A DNA stretch of 64,000 nucleotides from Clostridium puniceum (GTDB taxonomy: Bacteria; Bacillota; Clostridia; Clostridiales; Clostridiaceae). The position numbers were made by a program, and so were the translations under genes. Position 1 is the stretch's first letter, and every line of letters starts with the position of its first letter. The stretch is taken from assembly GCF_002006345.1 (NCBI RefSeq), contig NZ_LZZM01000053.1:1-64000 (forward strand). Direction: 5' to 3'. This document shows positions 37,972 through 49,648 of this stretch, piece by piece. The notes under the pieces are model-generated. The model worked only from the letters and a program-made list of their open reading frames with translations. It searched no databases and was not told where the DNA came from.

Positions 37972-38349
37972 ATGCCAACTATTAGCCAATTAGTAAGAAA
38001 AGGCAGAAAATCAGCAGTAGTTAAATCAACTGCGCCAGCACTTAAAGAGTGTCCTCAAAAAAGAGGTGTATGTACAGTTGTTAAAACAACAACTCCTAAG
38101 AAGCCTAACTCAGCATTAAGAAAAATTGCCAGAGTTAGATTAACAAACGGATTTGAAGTAACTGCATACATTGGTGGAGTAGGTCACAACTTACAAGAAC
38201 ATAGTGTTGTTCTTATAAGAGGTGGAAGAGTTAAGGACCTTCCTGGTGTTAGATACCATATTGTAAGAGGTGCATTAGATTGCGCTGGAGTAGCTAACAG
38301 ACTTCAAGGAAGATCAAAGTACGGTGCTAAGAGACCTAAACAAAAATAG
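37972..38349 (+). CDS. rpsL: 30S ribosomal protein S12
   Basis: This 125-residue decoding-centre protein has the KKPNSALRK block (about 43-51), with the lysine that gives streptomycin resistance when mutated still wild type, and [14 protein letters not shown]. The start follows AGGAGGTG. It heads the str operon with rpsG and fusA. Confidence 0.97.
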   Translation: MPTISQLVRKGRKSAVVKSTAPALKECPQKRGVCTVVKTTTPKKPNSALRKIARVRLTNGFEVTAYIGGVGHNLQEHSVVLIRGGRVKDLPGVRYHIVRGALDCAGVANRLQGRSKYGAKRPKQK

Positions 38350-38969
<620 letters not shown>

Positions 38970-38978
38970 TATATATCA

Positions 38979-39010
38979 AAAACTGTTTTGGCTTATGCTA
39001 AGGCAGTTTT
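38979..39010 (+). terminator. weak hairpin between rpsG and fusA
   Basis: AAAACTG (38979-38985) pairs with CAGTTTT (39004-39010) around a long loop, with only short T content after it. It may be an attenuator; fusA likely remains in the operon. Confidence 0.3.
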
Positions 39011-39053
39011 GTCAAATTAAATTATATTTACTCGTTGAGAGGAGGACAAATAA

Positions 39054-41120
39054 ATGGCTAGAAAATATCCTTTGGAAAAATTCCGTAATTTCGGTATAAT
39101 GGCTCATATAGATGCAGGTAAGACAACGACTACTGAACGTATATTATTCTATACAGGCGTTAGTCATAAAATAGGAGAAGTTCATGATGGTGCAGCTACG
39201 ATGGACTGGATGGTTCAAGAACAAGAAAGAGGTATAACAATTACTTCAGCTGCAACTACATGTTTTTGGAAAGATCACGAACTTAACATCATTGATACTC
39301 CTGGTCACGTAGACTTCACAGTTGAAGTTGAAAGATCTTTAAGAGTACTTGATGGAGCTGTTACAGTTCTTGATGCGAAGAGTGGGGTTGAACCACAAAC
39401 TGAAACTGTTTGGAGACAGGCGGACAAATACGGTGTACCAAGAATGATCTATGTAAATAAGATGGATGCAACAGGTGCAGACTTCTTTAGATGTGTAAGC
39501 ACTGTTAAAGAAAGATTAAAAGCAAATGCGGTTCCAATTCAAATTCCAATTGGAGGCGAAGAAAACTTTAAAGGTATGATTGACCTTATAAGAAACGTTG
39601 CTATTATGTATTATGATGATCTTGGAAAAGACATGAGAGAAGAAGCTATATCAGCAGAATATGCTGATCAAGCTGAAGAATATAGATCAGCAATGATAGA
39701 AGCTATTGCTGAAACTGATGAAGTACTAATGGAAAAATATTTAGAAGGTGAAGAAATCACTGAAGATGAATTGCATAGTGCTTTAAGAAAAGCTACAATA
39801 GCTAATGAAATTTATCCATGTATTTGTGGTTCTTCATACAAAAACAAGGGTGTTCAACAAATGATTGATGGTGTTGTAGCTTATTTGCCATCACCATTAG
39901 ACATTCCAGCTGTAAATGGAACAACGTTAGACGGTGAAGAAGCTCATAGAGAAGCTTCGGATTCTGAACCATTATCTGCATTAGCGTTCAAGATTGCTAC
40001 TGACCCATTTGTTGGTAAATTAGCATTCGCAAGAATATATTCAGGAGTAATGGAAAGTGGTTCATATGTTCTTAACTCAACAAAAGGTAAGAAAGAAAGA
40101 ATCGGTAGACTTGTTAAGATGCATTCAAACTCAAGACAAGAAGTTGAATCATTAGAAGCAGGAGAACTTGGAGCAGTAATAGGACTAAAGAACACTACAA
40201 CTGGTGATACTTTATGTGCTGAAAATAATCCAATAATCCTTGAATCAATGGACTTCCCAGAACCAGTTATTAATGTTGCGATTGAACCTAAAACAAAAGC
40301 AGCACAAGAAAAGATGGGATTAGCATTAGCTAAATTAGCAGAAGAAGATCCTACATTCAAGACTTGGACTGATACAGAAACAGGTCAAACAATTATTGCA
40401 GGTATGGGAGAGCTTCACTTAGAAATTATCGTTGATAGACTTACAAGAGAATTTAAAGTTGAATGTAACGTTGGTGCTCCTCAAGTTGCATATAAAGAAA
40501 CAATTAGAAATGCTGTTAAAGCTGAAGCTAAATATGCTAAACAATCAGGTGGTAAAGGACAATACGGTCATGCTGTAATTGAAATGGAACCAACTGAAGG
40601 TGATTATATATTTGAAAATGCTATCGTAGGTGGAGCGATTCCAAAGGAATATATTCCAGCTATTGATAACGGTATTAAAGAAGCAGCTTTAAATGGTATC
40701 ATTGCAGGATATAATGTTATTAATTTTAAAGTTAAATTAGTACACGGTTCATACCATGAAGTTGACTCATCTGAAATGGCATTTAAGATCGCTGGATCTA
40801 TGGCATTCAAAAATGCTATGGCAAAAGCAAACCCAGTACTTCTTGAACCTATGATGAAGGTTGAAGTAACAGTTCCTGAAGAATACATGGGAGATGTTAT
40901 TGGAGATATCAACTCAAGAAGAGGTAGAATGGAAGGAATGGAAGCTGTTAATGGAGCTCAAGTTATTAGAGCGTTCGTGCCATTATCGGAAATGTTTGGA
41001 TATGCTACTTCATTAAGATCTAGAACACAAGGTAGAGGCGTTTACTCAATGGTATTCGACCATTATGAAGAAGTTCCAAAGAACATTCAAGAACAAATTG
41101 CTGGTAGTAGAGCTAAATAA
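39054..41120 (+). CDS. fusA: elongation factor G
   Basis: This 688-residue translocation GTPase has G1 [10 protein letters not shown] (17-26), the switch region [11 protein letters not shown] and G3 DTPGHVDF, G4 NKMD. Domains 2 to 5 follow, including [10 protein letters not shown] and the C-terminal block [16 protein letters not shown]. Length is normal. The start follows GAGAGGAGG. Confidence 0.98.
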   Translation: MARKYPLEKFRNFGIMAHIDAGKTTTTERILFYTGVSHKIGEVHDGAATMDWMVQEQERGITITSAATTCFWKDHELNIIDTPGHVDFTVEVERSLRVLDGAVTVLDAKSGVEPQTETVWRQADKYGVPRMIYVNKMDATGADFFRCVSTVKERLKANAVPIQIPIGGEENFKGMIDLIRNVAIMYYDDLGKDMREEAISAEYADQAEEYRSAMIEAIAETDEVLMEKYLEGEEITEDELHSALRKATIANEIYPCICGSSYKNKGVQQMIDGVVAYLPSPLDIPAVNGTTLDGEEAHREASDSEPLSALAFKIATDPFVGKLAFARIYSGVMESGSYVLNSTKGKKERIGRLVKMHSNSRQEVESLEAGELGAVIGLKNTTTGDTLCAENNPIILESMDFPEPVINVAIEPKTKAAQEKMGLALAKLAEEDPTFKTWTDTETGQTIIAGMGELHLEIIVDRLTREFKVECNVGAPQVAYKETIRNAVKAEAKYAKQSGGKGQYGHAVIEMEPTEGDYIFENAIVGGAIPKEYIPAIDNGIKEAALNGIIAGYNVINFKVKLVHGSYHEVDSSEMAFKIAGSMAFKNAMAKANPVLLEPMMKVEVTVPEEYMGDVIGDINSRRGRMEGMEAVNGAQVIRAFVPLSEMFGYATSLRSRTQGRGVYSMVFDHYEEVPKNIQEQIAGSRAK

Positions 41121-41140
41121 TATCTAAAAAATATAGTTGG

Positions 41141-41198
41141 TTACTATTTATATGGTTATTTATATTATATATATTTTAATAATTTATATAAATAGTAA
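41141..41198 (+). repeat. AT-rich hairpin between fusA and the second tuf
   Basis: TTACTATTTATAT (41141-41153) pairs perfectly with ATATAAATAGTAA (41186-41198), followed by A-runs rather than T-runs. It could end transcription from the right or stabilise the fusA 3' end. The tuf promoter in this gap is not clear; TTGAAT (41204-41209) with TAAAAT (41225-41230) is a weak candidate. Confidence 0.45.
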
Positions 41199-41279
41199 AA
41201 AACTTGAATAATATAAGTAGATATTAAAATATCTATCAGTTATAATATTTACGAAAAGATTCTTTTAATTAATGTCTAT

Positions 41280-42492
41280 ATAAGGGAGGAAAATTACAAT
41301 GGCAAAAGCAAAGTATGAAAGAAGTAAACCACACGTTAATATTGGAACAATAGGTCACGTAGACCACGGAAAGACAACATTAACAGCTGCAATTACAACA
41401 GTATTATCAAAAAAAGGATTTGCAGAAGCATTTGATTATGCAGCAATAGATAAAGCACCAGAAGAAAAAGAAAGAGGAATCACAATCAATACAGCACACG
41501 TTGAGTATCAAACAGAAGCAAGACACTATGCTCACGTTGACTGTCCAGGGCATGCTGACTATGTTAAGAACATGATAACAGGAGCAGCACAAATGGATGG
41601 AGCTATATTAGTTGTATCAGCAGCAGATGGTCCAATGCCACAAACAAGAGAACATATCCTATTAGGATCAAGAGTAGGTATCGAATATATCGTAGTATTC
41701 TTAAATAAAGCAGATATGGTAGATGATCCAGAATTATTAGAATTAGTTGAAATGGAAGTAAGAGAATTGTTAAGCGAATATGACTTCCCAGGAGATGATA
41801 TTCCAGTAATAACAGGATCAGCATTAAAAGCATTAGAAAATCCAGAAGATGCAGAAGCAAACAAATGTATCTTAGATTTAATGGATGCAGTAGATAGCTA
41901 TATCCCAACTCCAGAAAGAGCAACAGATAAGCCATTCTTAATGCCAGTAGAAGATGTATTCACAATCACTGGAAGAGGAACAGTTGCAACAGGAAGAGTT
42001 GAAGCTGGAGTACTTCACGTAGGAGACGAAGTAGAAATCGTAGGATTAAGTGAAGAAAAGAAGAAAGTAGTAGTAACAGGAATAGAAATGTTCAGAAAGT
42101 TATTAGACGAAGCGCAAGCAGGAGATAATATCGGAGCATTATTAAGAGGAGTACAAAGAACTGATATCGAAAGAGGTCAAGTTTTAGCAGTACCAAACTC
42201 AGTGCATCCACACACTAATTTTGTAGGTCAAGTATACGTATTAAAGAAAGAAGAAGGTGGAAGACATACTCCATTCTTCGATGGATACAGACCACAATTC
42301 TATTTCAGAACAACAGACGTTACAGGATCAATCAAATTACCAGACGGAATGGAAATGGTAATGCCTGGAGATCACATTGATATGAAAGTTGAATTAATCA
42401 CTCCAATCGCAATGGATGAAGGATTAAGATTCGCTATCAGAGAAGGTGGAAGAACTGTAGGTTCTGGAGTTGTTACTAGCATAGAAAAATAA
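41280..42492 (+). repeat. tuf repeat, copy 2
   Basis: This 1213-base segment reads identical to 25355-26567. The flanks are unrelated on both sides, so the boundary is sharp at position -19 and at the stop codon. Confidence 0.93.
41299..42492 (+). CDS. tuf: elongation factor Tu (copy 2)
   Basis: This 397-residue protein has the same sequence as the product of 25374-26567, with the same GTPase motifs. It lies after fusA, the classical str-operon place, while copy 1 sits after tRNA-Thr. The copies read identical at the DNA level, including the ribosome binding site, which points to gene conversion. A perfect palindromic terminator follows. Confidence 0.98.
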   Translation: MAKAKYERSKPHVNIGTIGHVDHGKTTLTAAITTVLSKKGFAEAFDYAAIDKAPEEKERGITINTAHVEYQTEARHYAHVDCPGHADYVKNMITGAAQMDGAILVVSAADGPMPQTREHILLGSRVGIEYIVVFLNKADMVDDPELLELVEMEVRELLSEYDFPGDDIPVITGSALKALENPEDAEANKCILDLMDAVDSYIPTPERATDKPFLMPVEDVFTITGRGTVATGRVEAGVLHVGDEVEIVGLSEEKKKVVVTGIEMFRKLLDEAQAGDNIGALLRGVQRTDIERGQVLAVPNSVHPHTNFVGQVYVLKKEEGGRHTPFFDGYRPQFYFRTTDVTGSIKLPDGMEMVMPGDHIDMKVELITPIAMDEGLRFAIREGGRTVGSGVVTSIEK

Positions 42493-42512
42493 TAGTAAGT
42501 AATTTAAAGATT

Positions 42513-42540
42513 AAAAGCAAGGAATTAATTCCTTGCTTTT
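42513..42540 (+). terminator. terminator after the second tuf
   Basis: AAAAGCAAGGAA (42513-42524) pairs with TTCCTTGCTTTT (42529-42540) around TTAA. It is a clear intrinsic terminator, usable in both directions. Confidence 0.9.
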
Positions 42541-42713
42541 ACTTTGGAAAAAATCATTATAATTAGATTATATGACTTGTACTGAGTTTTTAATTTTATT
42601 GTATAGAAAAACTATATAAAATATTGAAAATATATAAAATATCGAGTAAAATAGTGAAAGCGAATTACTAAGATGAAGAAAAAATAAAAAGTTAGAAAAA
42701 TGTAAAAAAAAGC

Positions 42714-42742
42714 TTGAAAAGACTGTGTAACAATAGTATAAT
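42714..42742 (+). promoter_or_regulatory. sigma-A promoter of the S10-spc cluster
   Basis: TTGAAA (42714-42719), a 17-base spacer and TATAAT (42737-42742). The stretch between the tuf terminator and this promoter (42541-42713) is AT-rich with nothing else visible. Confidence 0.85.
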
Positions 42743-42749
42743 TAAGAAG

Positions 42750-42942
42750 TTGCATAGCATACAGCGATGAATCAAGAGGTTGCCGGACTTCCGGGTAATT
42801 CTTGATGAGTAAGTTTGGGTCTAGAACCCGACGACAGGGATTTTGTGAAATTTCGCAAAGGTGTGAAACACCTGGAGCAGTTTACAGAATAGCCGCTGTT
42901 GTGCGTTAGAAGTAAAACGTACATAAAAAGGAGGGAAATGAA
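42750..42942 (+). promoter_or_regulatory. structured leader of the S10 operon
   Basis: This leader of about 190 bases is GC-richer than its surroundings and packed with helices: ATCAAGA (42771-42777) with TCTTGAT (42800-42806) enclosing CCGG/CCGG (42783-42794), GGGT/ACCC (42817-42829), TTTGTG/CGCAAA (about 42842-42859) and AGGTGT/ACACCT (42859-42873). In other bacteria L4 controls this operon through its leader, so an r-protein target is likely. Confidence 0.6.
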
Positions 42943-43251
42943 ATGTCAAAGCAAAAAATAAGAATTAGATTAAAGGCTTTTGATCACACAATATTAGATC
43001 AATCAGCTGAAAAAATCGTTGAAACTGCAAAAACAACAGGAGCTAAGGTTGTAGGACCAGTACCATTACCTACTGAAAAAGATGTTGTTACAATATTAAG
43101 AGCGGTTCATAAGTACAAAGATTCAAGAGAACAATTCGAAATAAGAACTCATAAGAGATTAATCGACATTGTTAATCCATCACCAAAAACTGTTGATGCA
43201 TTAATGAGATTAAATCTTCCAGCTGGTGTTGATATAGAAATCAAGCTATAA
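42943..43251 (+). CDS. rpsJ: 30S ribosomal protein S10
   Basis: This 102-residue protein of the 30S head, also known as NusE for its role in antitermination, begins [13 protein letters not shown] and has the block GPVPLPT. The start follows GGAGGG. It is first in the S10 operon. Confidence 0.97.
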   Translation: MSKQKIRIRLKAFDHTILDQSAEKIVETAKTTGAKVVGPVPLPTEKDVVTILRAVHKYKDSREQFEIRTHKRLIDIVNPSPKTVDALMRLNLPAGVDIEIKL

Positions 43252-43326
43252 TAACTGGAAATAAAAAAGAAAACGGCTAGTTATGATTGTTAACAGTCCG
43301 CTAATTAGTTTGGGAGGTGTAAATAC

Positions 43327-43956
43327 ATGAAAAAAGCTATAATTGGTAAAAAAATTGGGATGACACAAATTTTCAATGAAAGCGGAAAGGTGATTCCTGT
43401 AACTGTAGTTGAAGCTGGTCCATGTGTTGTTGTTCAAAAGAAAACATTAGATAATGATGGTTATGAAGCAATACAAGTTGGTTTTGATGAAATAAGAGAA
43501 AAATTAGCTAACAAGCCAAGAAAAGGTCAATTTGCTAAGGCAGGAGTTAGTTTAAGAAGAACATTAAAAGAATTCAGACTTGAAGACATTAGTCAATATG
43601 AAGTAGGAGCTGAAATAAAGGCGGATGTATTTGAAGTAGGAGAAAAAGTTGATGTATCTGCTGTTTCAAAAGGTAAGGGGTTCCAAGGTGCTATTAAGAG
43701 ATGGAATCAACAAAGAGGAGATATGACTCACGGTTCTAAGTTCCATAGAGCACCAGGTTCAATGGGAGCTTCATCAGATCCATCTAGAACATTCAAGAAT
43801 AAGAGAATGCCAGGACATATGGGATCTGTTAACACAACAGTACTTAATTTAGAAGTTGTTAAAGTAATAGCTGAAAAGAATTTAATACTAATTAAGGGTG
43901 GAATCCCAGGACCTAATAAAGGTACAGTAGTAATTAAAGATACAACTAGAGCTTAA
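43327..43956 (+). CDS. rplC: 50S ribosomal protein L3
   Basis: This 209-residue protein reaches the peptidyl transferase centre. It begins [15 protein letters not shown] and includes [12 protein letters not shown] and the [13 protein letters not shown] extension. Start after GGGAGGTG. It precedes rplD as usual. Confidence 0.97.
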   Translation: MKKAIIGKKIGMTQIFNESGKVIPVTVVEAGPCVVVQKKTLDNDGYEAIQVGFDEIREKLANKPRKGQFAKAGVSLRRTLKEFRLEDISQYEVGAEIKADVFEVGEKVDVSAVSKGKGFQGAIKRWNQQRGDMTHGSKFHRAPGSMGASSDPSRTFKNKRMPGHMGSVNTTVLNLEVVKVIAEKNLILIKGGIPGPNKGTVVIKDTTRA

Positions 43957-43982
43957 TTTCTTTGAAGAAAGGAGGAAATAGA

Positions 43983-44603
43983 ATGCCTACAGTAGGAGTA
44001 TTTAATAAAGAAGGAAATAAAGTTGCAGACATGGAGTTAAATGAAAGTGTATTTGCAACAGAAGTTAATGAAGCTGCATTACATCAAGTAGTAGTAGCGT
44101 TATTGGCTAACAAGAGACAAGGAACTCAATCAACTAAGACTAGATCTGAAGTTAGAGGAGGCGGAATTAAGCCTTGGAGACAAAAGGGTACTGGAAGAGC
44201 AAGACAAGGTTCTATCAGAGCGCCACAATGGATTAAAGGTGGTATTGTATTCGCACCAAAGCCAAGAGACTATAGAGTATCAGTTCCAAAGAGTATGAGA
44301 AAGGTTGCTATGAAATCCGCTTTAACTAGCAAGGTACAAGAAAATCAAATGATCGTTCTTGAATCATTAAATTTCGATGCACCAAAGACTAAAAATATGG
44401 TAGAAATGTTAAAAGCTTTAGAAGCTAACAAAGCTTTAATCATAACTGCTGAATCAAATGAGGTTGTTTATAAATCAGCAAGAAATATTCAAGGAATAAG
44501 TGTTATTCCAGCAAATAACATCAATGTATATGATTTATTAAAGTATGAAAAATTAATCATAACTAAAGATGCGGTATCAAAAATTGAGGAGGTGTACGCA
44601 TAA
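43983..44603 (+). CDS. rplD: 50S ribosomal protein L4
   Basis: This 206-residue protein lines the exit tunnel with its extended loop (about 45-100, [19 protein letters not shown]). L4 is also the classical repressor of the S10 operon in E. coli and binds the S10 leader. The start is ATG 43983 after AAAGGAGG. Its stop overlaps the next start (TAATG). Confidence 0.96.
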   Translation: MPTVGVFNKEGNKVADMELNESVFATEVNEAALHQVVVALLANKRQGTQSTKTRSEVRGGGIKPWRQKGTGRARQGSIRAPQWIKGGIVFAPKPRDYRVSVPKSMRKVAMKSALTSKVQENQMIVLESLNFDAPKTKNMVEMLKALEANKALIITAESNEVVYKSARNIQGISVIPANNINVYDLLKYEKLIITKDAVSKIEEVYA

Positions 44604-44899
44604 TGAAATTAACAAGCCATGATATAATAAGAAAGCCAGTTATAACTGAAAAAAGTATGTCATCTATGGCCGAAAAAAAGTACACTTTTATAGTTCATGC
44701 TGATGCTAATAAGTCTCAAATAAAAAGAGCTGTGGAAGAAGTTTTCAATGTTAAAGTTGAAGATGTTAATACTATAAACGGTTTAGGAAAAACTAAGAGA
44801 ATGGGCGTACATGTAGGTAAGAGACCAGACTACAAAAAAGCTATTGTTAAATTAACTGAAGAAAGCAATGGAATTGAATTCTTCGAAGGAATGCAATAG
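44603..44899 (+). CDS. rplW: 50S ribosomal protein L23
   Basis: This 98-residue protein sits at the tunnel exit where trigger factor and SRP dock. It has the block [13 protein letters not shown] at the start and [14 protein letters not shown]. It overlaps rplD by one base, with GAGGAGG inside the rplD end as its ribosome binding site. Confidence 0.96.
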   Translation: MKLTSHDIIRKPVITEKSMSSMAEKKYTFIVHADANKSQIKRAVEEVFNVKVEDVNTINGLGKTKRMGVHVGKRPDYKKAIVKLTEESNGIEFFEGMQ

Positions 44900-44960
44900 T
44901 ATAATAAAGCCATTATTGGTGACAAACACCAGAGAAGCTTGAAAAAGGAGGGAATTTTAA

Positions 44961-45794
44961 ATGGCAGTTAAAAAATTTAACCCGATTACACCAGCAAGAA
45001 GACAAATGACTATGCCAACTTTTGAAGAAATAACTTCACAAGAACCAGAAAAGTCACTTCTTGTAGCATTGAAGAGCAAAGCGGGTAGAAATAATCAAGG
45101 TAAAATCACTGTTAGACATCGTGGTGGTACTGTTAAGAGAAAATACAGAATAATAGATTTCAAAAGAAATAAAGATGAAATTCCAGCAAAGGTTGCAACT
45201 ATAGAATATGATCCAAACAGAACAGCGTATATCGCACTTGTTGTATATGCAGATGGAGAAAAAAGATATATTCTTGCACCAGTAGGATTAAAAGTTGGAG
45301 ATGTTATAGAATCAGGTGTTAATGCTGATATTAAACCAGGTAATGCTCTTCCATTAAAGAACATACCAGTTGGTACAGTTATTCATAACATTGAATTACA
45401 AAGAGGAAAAGGTGGCCAATTAGTTAGAGCTGCTGGTAATTCAGCACAATTAATGGCTAAAGAAGGCGATTATGCAACTCTTAGATTACCATCAGGTGAA
45501 ATGAGATATGTAAGAATCGAATGTAGAGCTACAATTGGAACACTTTCTAATGCAACTAATGATATAGTTAATATCGGTAAAGCAGGAAGAAAGAGACATA
45601 TGGGATGGAGACCAACAGTTAGAGGTTCTGTTATGAATCCTAATGATCACCCTCACGGTGGTGGTGAAGGTAAATCTCCAGTTGGTAGACCAAGTCCAGT
45701 TACTCCATGGGGTAAACCAGCACTTGGATACAAAACTAGAAAAAGTAAAAAATATTCGGATAAGTTTATTATCAAAGATAGAAGAACTAAGTAG
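44961..45794 (+). CDS. rplB: 50S ribosomal protein L2
   Basis: This 277-residue protein is needed for subunit joining and peptidyl transfer. It has the N-terminal block [20 protein letters not shown]-like region and the C-terminal signature [13 protein letters not shown] with the conserved His. Start after AAGGAGGG. Confidence 0.97.
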   Translation: MAVKKFNPITPARRQMTMPTFEEITSQEPEKSLLVALKSKAGRNNQGKITVRHRGGTVKRKYRIIDFKRNKDEIPAKVATIEYDPNRTAYIALVVYADGEKRYILAPVGLKVGDVIESGVNADIKPGNALPLKNIPVGTVIHNIELQRGKGGQLVRAAGNSAQLMAKEGDYATLRLPSGEMRYVRIECRATIGTLSNATNDIVNIGKAGRKRHMGWRPTVRGSVMNPNDHPHGGGEGKSPVGRPSPVTPWGKPALGYKTRKSKKYSDKFIIKDRRTK

Positions 45795-45859
45795 TTTGGG
45801 GAGAATAGTAAGTTCTCTTCACAACTTAGGGCTTAGCATTTATGAAGGGAGGCATATTA

Positions 45860-46138
45860 GTGAGTAGATCAACAAAGAAAGCACCTTTTGTTCATGAAGG
45901 ACTTTTCAAGAAGGTAGAAGAAATGAATGGGAGTGGAGATAAAAAGGTTGTAAAGACTTGGTCAAGAAGTTCAACTATTTTTCCACAATTTATAGGTCAT
46001 ACAATTGCTGTTCATGATGGAAGAAAGCACGTACCAGTATATATATCAGAAGACATGGTTGGACATAAGTTAGGTGAATTTGTATTAACTAGAACTTATA
46101 AGGGTCATGATTCAGATAAATCATCAAAAAAGAGATAG
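45860..46138 (+). CDS. rpsS: 30S ribosomal protein S19
   Basis: This 92-residue 30S head protein starts [14 protein letters not shown] and has the block [23 protein letters not shown]. The start is GTG 45860, 8 bases after GGGAGG; an upstream in-frame ATG at 45842 precedes that site and is rejected. Confidence 0.95.
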   Translation: MSRSTKKAPFVHEGLFKKVEEMNGSGDKKVVKTWSRSSTIFPQFIGHTIAVHDGRKHVPVYISEDMVGHKLGEFVLTRTYKGHDSDKSSKKR

Positions 46139-46158
46139 CCTGGAAAGGAGGATCATAA

Positions 46159-46494
46159 ATGGAAGCTAGAGCTATAGCAAAATATATCAGAATGTCTCCA
46201 ACAAAGGTAGGAGTAATTCTTGATTTAATAAGAGGAAAACAAGTTAATGAAGCTTTTGCTATTTTACAATATACTCCAAGAGAAGCAGCTGTTGTAATTA
46301 ACAAAGTTTTAAAGTCAGCTGTTGCGAATGCAGAAAATAATTTAGAATTAAACGCTGATAATTTATATGTTTCAGAATGTTTCGTTGGTCAAGGATCAAC
46401 ATTAAAAAGATTTCAACCTCATGCTCAAGGTAGAGCATTTAAAATTTTAAAGAAAACAAGCAATATAACAGTTGTTGTTAAAGAAAGAGCTTAG
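46159..46494 (+). CDS. rplV: 50S ribosomal protein L22
   Basis: This 111-residue protein has a long beta-hairpin that reaches the exit tunnel and takes part in macrolide sensitivity. Blocks [19 protein letters not shown] and [15 protein letters not shown] are diagnostic. Start after AAAGGAGG. Confidence 0.96.
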   Translation: MEARAIAKYIRMSPTKVGVILDLIRGKQVNEAFAILQYTPREAAVVINKVLKSAVANAENNLELNADNLYVSECFVGQGSTLKRFQPHAQGRAFKILKKTSNITVVVKERA

Positions 46495-46517
46495 TTTATA
46501 AAAGGAGGGAAAAGCAA

Positions 46518-47183
46518 GTGGGTCAAAAAGTAAATCCTCATGGCCTTAGAGTAGGTGTTATCAAAGGTTGGGATGCAAAATGGTATGCTAACAAAAAGAA
46601 TTTTGCAGACAATCTTGTAGAAGATAATCAAATTAGAAAGTTTGTTAAAAAAGAACTTTTTTCAGCAGGTATTTCTAAAATAGAAATCGAAAGAGCAGCT
46701 AAAAGAGTTAAATTAAATATATATACAGCAAAGCCAGGTGTTATAATAGGCAAGGGTGGAGCTGGAATTGAAGCTTTAAAGAATAAATTAACTGCATTTG
46801 TTAAAAACAAAAATGTTTTAATAAATATAGTTGAAGTTAAGAGTGCAGAAGCTGATGCTCAATTAATGGCAGAAAACATTGCTGCACAATTAGAAAAGAG
46901 AATTTCATTCAGAAGAGCTATGAAGCAAACAATGCAAAGAGCTATGAAACAAGGAATTAAAGGTGTAAAAACTGCATGTTCTGGAAGACTTGGCGGAGCT
47001 GAAATAGCAAGAACTGAACATTATCATGAAGGAACAATTCCACTACAAACATTAAGAGCAGATATTCAATATGGATTTGCAGAAGCAGATACAACATATG
47101 GTAAAATCGGAGTTAAGGTTTGGGTTTATAATGGAGAAGTTCTTCCAACTAAGAAAGTAGAAAAGGAAGAGGCTAACGCATAG
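46518..47183 (+). CDS. rpsC: 30S ribosomal protein S3
   Basis: This 221-residue protein at the mRNA entry has an N-terminal KH domain with [14 protein letters not shown] (about 75-88). The start is GTG 46518 ([18 protein letters not shown]). AAAGGAGGG lies upstream. Confidence 0.97.
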   Translation: MGQKVNPHGLRVGVIKGWDAKWYANKKNFADNLVEDNQIRKFVKKELFSAGISKIEIERAAKRVKLNIYTAKPGVIIGKGGAGIEALKNKLTAFVKNKNVLINIVEVKSAEADAQLMAENIAAQLEKRISFRRAMKQTMQRAMKQGIKGVKTACSGRLGGAEIARTEHYHEGTIPLQTLRADIQYGFAEADTTYGKIGVKVWVYNGEVLPTKKVEKEEANA

Positions 47184-47200
47184 GAAAGGAGGAATAGATC

Positions 47201-47635
47201 ATGTTAATGCCTAAAAGGGTAAAACATCGTAAGGTGCAACGTGGTAGAATGAAAGGTAAAGCAACAAGAGGTAATTTCTTGGCTTATGGAGATTACGGAA
47301 TCCAAGCACTAAGTTGTGGATGGATTACAAGCAACCAAATTGAATCTGCCAGAATTGCAATTAATAGATACATTAAAAGAGGTGGAAAACTTTGGATAAA
47401 GATTTTCCCAGATAAACCAGTTACAGAAAAACCAGCTGAAACAAGAATGGGTTCAGGTAAAGGATCACCAGAATACTGGGTTGCAGTAGTTAAACCAGGT
47501 AGAGTATTATTTGAATTATCAGGTGTACCAGAAGAAACTGCAAGAGAAGCAATGAGACTTGCTTCACACAAACTTCCTGTAAAGACAAAATTTGTTTCAA
47601 AAAGAGATTTTGCGGAAATGGGTGGTGAAGAATAA
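47201..47635 (+). CDS. rplP: 50S ribosomal protein L16
   Basis: This 144-residue protein helps position tRNA at the A site. It begins [18 protein letters not shown] and contains [18 protein letters not shown]. Start ATG 47201 after AAAGGAGG. It overlaps rpmC by one base (TAATG). Confidence 0.97.
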   Translation: MLMPKRVKHRKVQRGRMKGKATRGNFLAYGDYGIQALSCGWITSNQIESARIAINRYIKRGGKLWIKIFPDKPVTEKPAETRMGSGKGSPEYWVAVVKPGRVLFELSGVPEETAREAMRLASHKLPVKTKFVSKRDFAEMGGEE

Positions 47636-47847
47636 TGAAGGCTAGAGAATTAAACGAATTAAAATCAAGCAATCCTCAAGATTTAACAATAAAACTAGGC
47701 GATCTTAAAGCTGAATTATTTAACTTAAGATTTCAATTAGCTACAGGTCAATTAGAAAATCCAATGAGAATAAGAGAAGTTAAGAAATCTATAGCCCAAA
47801 TAAAAACCATCTTAAGAGAAGAAGAATTAAAGGCATTGGAACAATAA
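47635..47847 (+). CDS. rpmC: 50S ribosomal protein L29
   Basis: This 70-residue helical hairpin protein near the tunnel exit begins [16 protein letters not shown] and ends with the [18 protein letters not shown] block. It is coupled to rplP by a one-base overlap. Confidence 0.95.
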   Translation: MKARELNELKSSNPQDLTIKLGDLKAELFNLRFQLATGQLENPMRIREVKKSIAQIKTILREEELKALEQ

Positions 47848-47870
47848 AAGTTGGAAGGAGGTAAGCCCTA

Positions 47871-48125
47871 ATGGAAAGATCATTAAGAAAAAAAAGAATT
47901 GGTAGGGTTGTTTCTGATAAAATGGAAAAGACTATTGTAGTTGCTGTTGAAACTAAAGTTAGACATCCGTTATATGGAAAAACAGTTAATAAGACTACAA
48001 AGTTCAAAGTACATGACGAAAAAAATGAAGCTAAAATCAATGATAGAGTATCAATAATGGAAACTAGACCTTTATCTAAAGATAAGAGATGGAGACTTGT
48101 TGAAATAGTTGAAAAGGCTAAATAA
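47871..48125 (+). CDS. rpsQ: 30S ribosomal protein S17
   Basis: This 84-residue early-assembly 16S rRNA protein has [19 protein letters not shown] and [16 protein letters not shown]. Start after GGAGGTAAG. Confidence 0.96.
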   Translation: MERSLRKKRIGRVVSDKMEKTIVVAVETKVRHPLYGKTVNKTTKFKVHDEKNEAKINDRVSIMETRPLSKDKRWRLVEIVEKAK

Positions 48126-48153
48126 GCTTTAAAACTGAAAGGAGGGTAATTTA

Positions 48154-48522
48154 ATGATACAACAACAAACCTTATTAAAGGTTGCAGATAATTCAGGTGC
48201 AAAAGAAATTATGTGTATCAGAGTCCTAGGCGGATCTAAAAGAAAGTTTGGTAATATCGGTGATATTATAGTAGCGAGCGTTAAAAGTGCAACACCAGGT
48301 GGAGTTGTTAAAAAAGGTGAAGTTGTAAAGGCAGTTGTAGTTAGATCAGTAAAAGGTGTAAGAAGAGCAGACGGTTCATATATTAAATTTGACGAAAACG
48401 CAGCAGTTATAATTAAAGATGATAAACAACCAAAAGGAACTCGTATCTTTGGACCTGTTGCTAGGGAGCTAAGAGATAAAGAATTTAACAAAATTTTATC
48501 ATTAGCACCAGAAGTTCTATAA
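48154..48522 (+). CDS. rplN: 50S ribosomal protein L14
   Basis: This 122-residue protein lies at the subunit interface. It begins [27 protein letters not shown] and contains [13 protein letters not shown]. Start after AAAGGAGGG. Confidence 0.97.
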   Translation: MIQQQTLLKVADNSGAKEIMCIRVLGGSKRKFGNIGDIIVASVKSATPGGVVKKGEVVKAVVVRSVKGVRRADGSYIKFDENAAVIIKDDKQPKGTRIFGPVARELRDKEFNKILSLAPEVL

Positions 48523-48537
48523 GAGGAGGTGGCTAAC

Positions 48538-48852
48538 TTGAAGATACATGTAAGAAAGAATGATACAGTTATTGTTATATCAGGTAAAGATAAAGGCAAG
48601 ACTGGTGAAGTAATAAAGACATATCCAAAGACAGGAAAAGTTCTTGTTCAAGGAGTTAATATAGTAAAGAAACACCAAAAGGCTAATAAAGGCCAAATGG
48701 AAAGTGCTATAATTGAAAAAGAAGCGGCAATCAATAGTTCAAAAGTTATGTTATATTGTAACAAATGTAAGAATGCAACTAGAATTAGTAACAAAATCTT
48801 AGATGATGGTACTAAGGTTAGAGTATGTAAAAAATGCGGAGAAACATTCTAA
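48538..48852 (+). CDS. rplX: 50S ribosomal protein L24, zinc-ribbon form
   Basis: This 104-residue assembly initiator has a KOW segment (KNDTVIVISGKDKGKTGEVI, about 7-26). Its C-terminus carries CNKC and CKKC, a likely zinc ribbon that many bacterial L24 proteins lack. The start is TTG 48538, 7 bases after AGGAGG. GTG 48529 overlaps that site. The Cys pairs suggest structural zinc. Confidence 0.93.
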   Translation: MKIHVRKNDTVIVISGKDKGKTGEVIKTYPKTGKVLVQGVNIVKKHQKANKGQMESAIIEKEAAINSSKVMLYCNKCKNATRISNKILDDGTKVRVCKKCGETF

Positions 48853-48874
48853 AATTTGAAAGGAGGTAACTAAT

Positions 48875-49414
48875 ATGACAAGACTTCAAGAAAAGTATCA
48901 AAAAGAAGTAATTCCAGCTATGATCGAAAAGTTCGGATATAAAAACATAATGGAAGTTCCTAAATTAGAAAAGATCGTAATTAATATGGGAGTTGGAGAA
49001 GCTAAAGAAAACCAAAAGGTTTTAGAATCAGCAGTTAGCGATTTAACTTTAATAGCAGGTCAAAAACCTATATTAACAAGAGCAAAGAAATCAGTAGCTA
49101 ACTTTAAAATTAGAGAAAACATGGCATTAGGATGCAAAGTTACTCTAAGAAAAGTTAAGATGTTTGAATTTGCTGATAAATTAATGAGTATTGCTTTACC
49201 AAGAGTTAGAGATTTCAGAGGAGTTTCAAGCAAAGCATTTGATGGTAGAGGAAATTATTCATTAGGAATCAAAGAACAATTAATATTCCCAGAAATTGAA
49301 TATGATAAGATTGATAAAGTTAGAGGAATGGATATAATCTTCGTTACTACAGCTAACACTGACGAAGAAGCTAGGGAATTATTAAGATTCCTAGGAATGC
49401 CATTCGCTCAATAA
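48875..49414 (+). CDS. rplE: 50S ribosomal protein L5
   Basis: This 179-residue 5S rRNA-binding protein contains [17 protein letters not shown] and the block [20 protein letters not shown]. Start after AAAGGAGG. Confidence 0.97.
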   Translation: MTRLQEKYQKEVIPAMIEKFGYKNIMEVPKLEKIVINMGVGEAKENQKVLESAVSDLTLIAGQKPILTRAKKSVANFKIRENMALGCKVTLRKVKMFEFADKLMSIALPRVRDFRGVSSKAFDGRGNYSLGIKEQLIFPEIEYDKIDKVRGMDIIFVTTANTDEEARELLRFLGMPFAQ

Positions 49415-49430
49415 TAAGGAGGGAAACACA

Positions 49431-49616
49431 TTGGCACGTAAGGCTATTATTGAAAAGTGGAGCAAAACTCCTAAATTTAAAACACAAGCTTATACAAGAT
49501 GTAGAATATGTGGAAGACCACATGCTGTATTAAAAAAATATGGAGTATGCCGTATTTGTTTTAGAGAGCTTGCTTATAAGGGCGAAATTCCAGGTTGTAG
49601 AAAAGCAAGTTGGTAA
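49431..49616 (+). CDS. rpsN: 30S ribosomal protein S14, zinc type
   Basis: This 61-residue short, zinc-binding S14 (type Z) has CRIC (24-27) and CRIC (40-43). The start is TTG 49431 after AAGGAGGG. The gene is easily missed for its size and start codon. Confidence 0.95.
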   Translation: MARKAIIEKWSKTPKFKTQAYTRCRICGRPHAVLKKYGVCRICFRELAYKGEIPGCRKASW

Positions 49617-49648
49617 TATACACAATGTAACGAAAGGAGGCACATTAA

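Noticed and set aside
42541-42713. AT-rich stretch after the second tuf as a possible gene or RNA
   Set aside because: No open frame with a ribosome binding site and no stable helix was found; it only leads to the S10 promoter.
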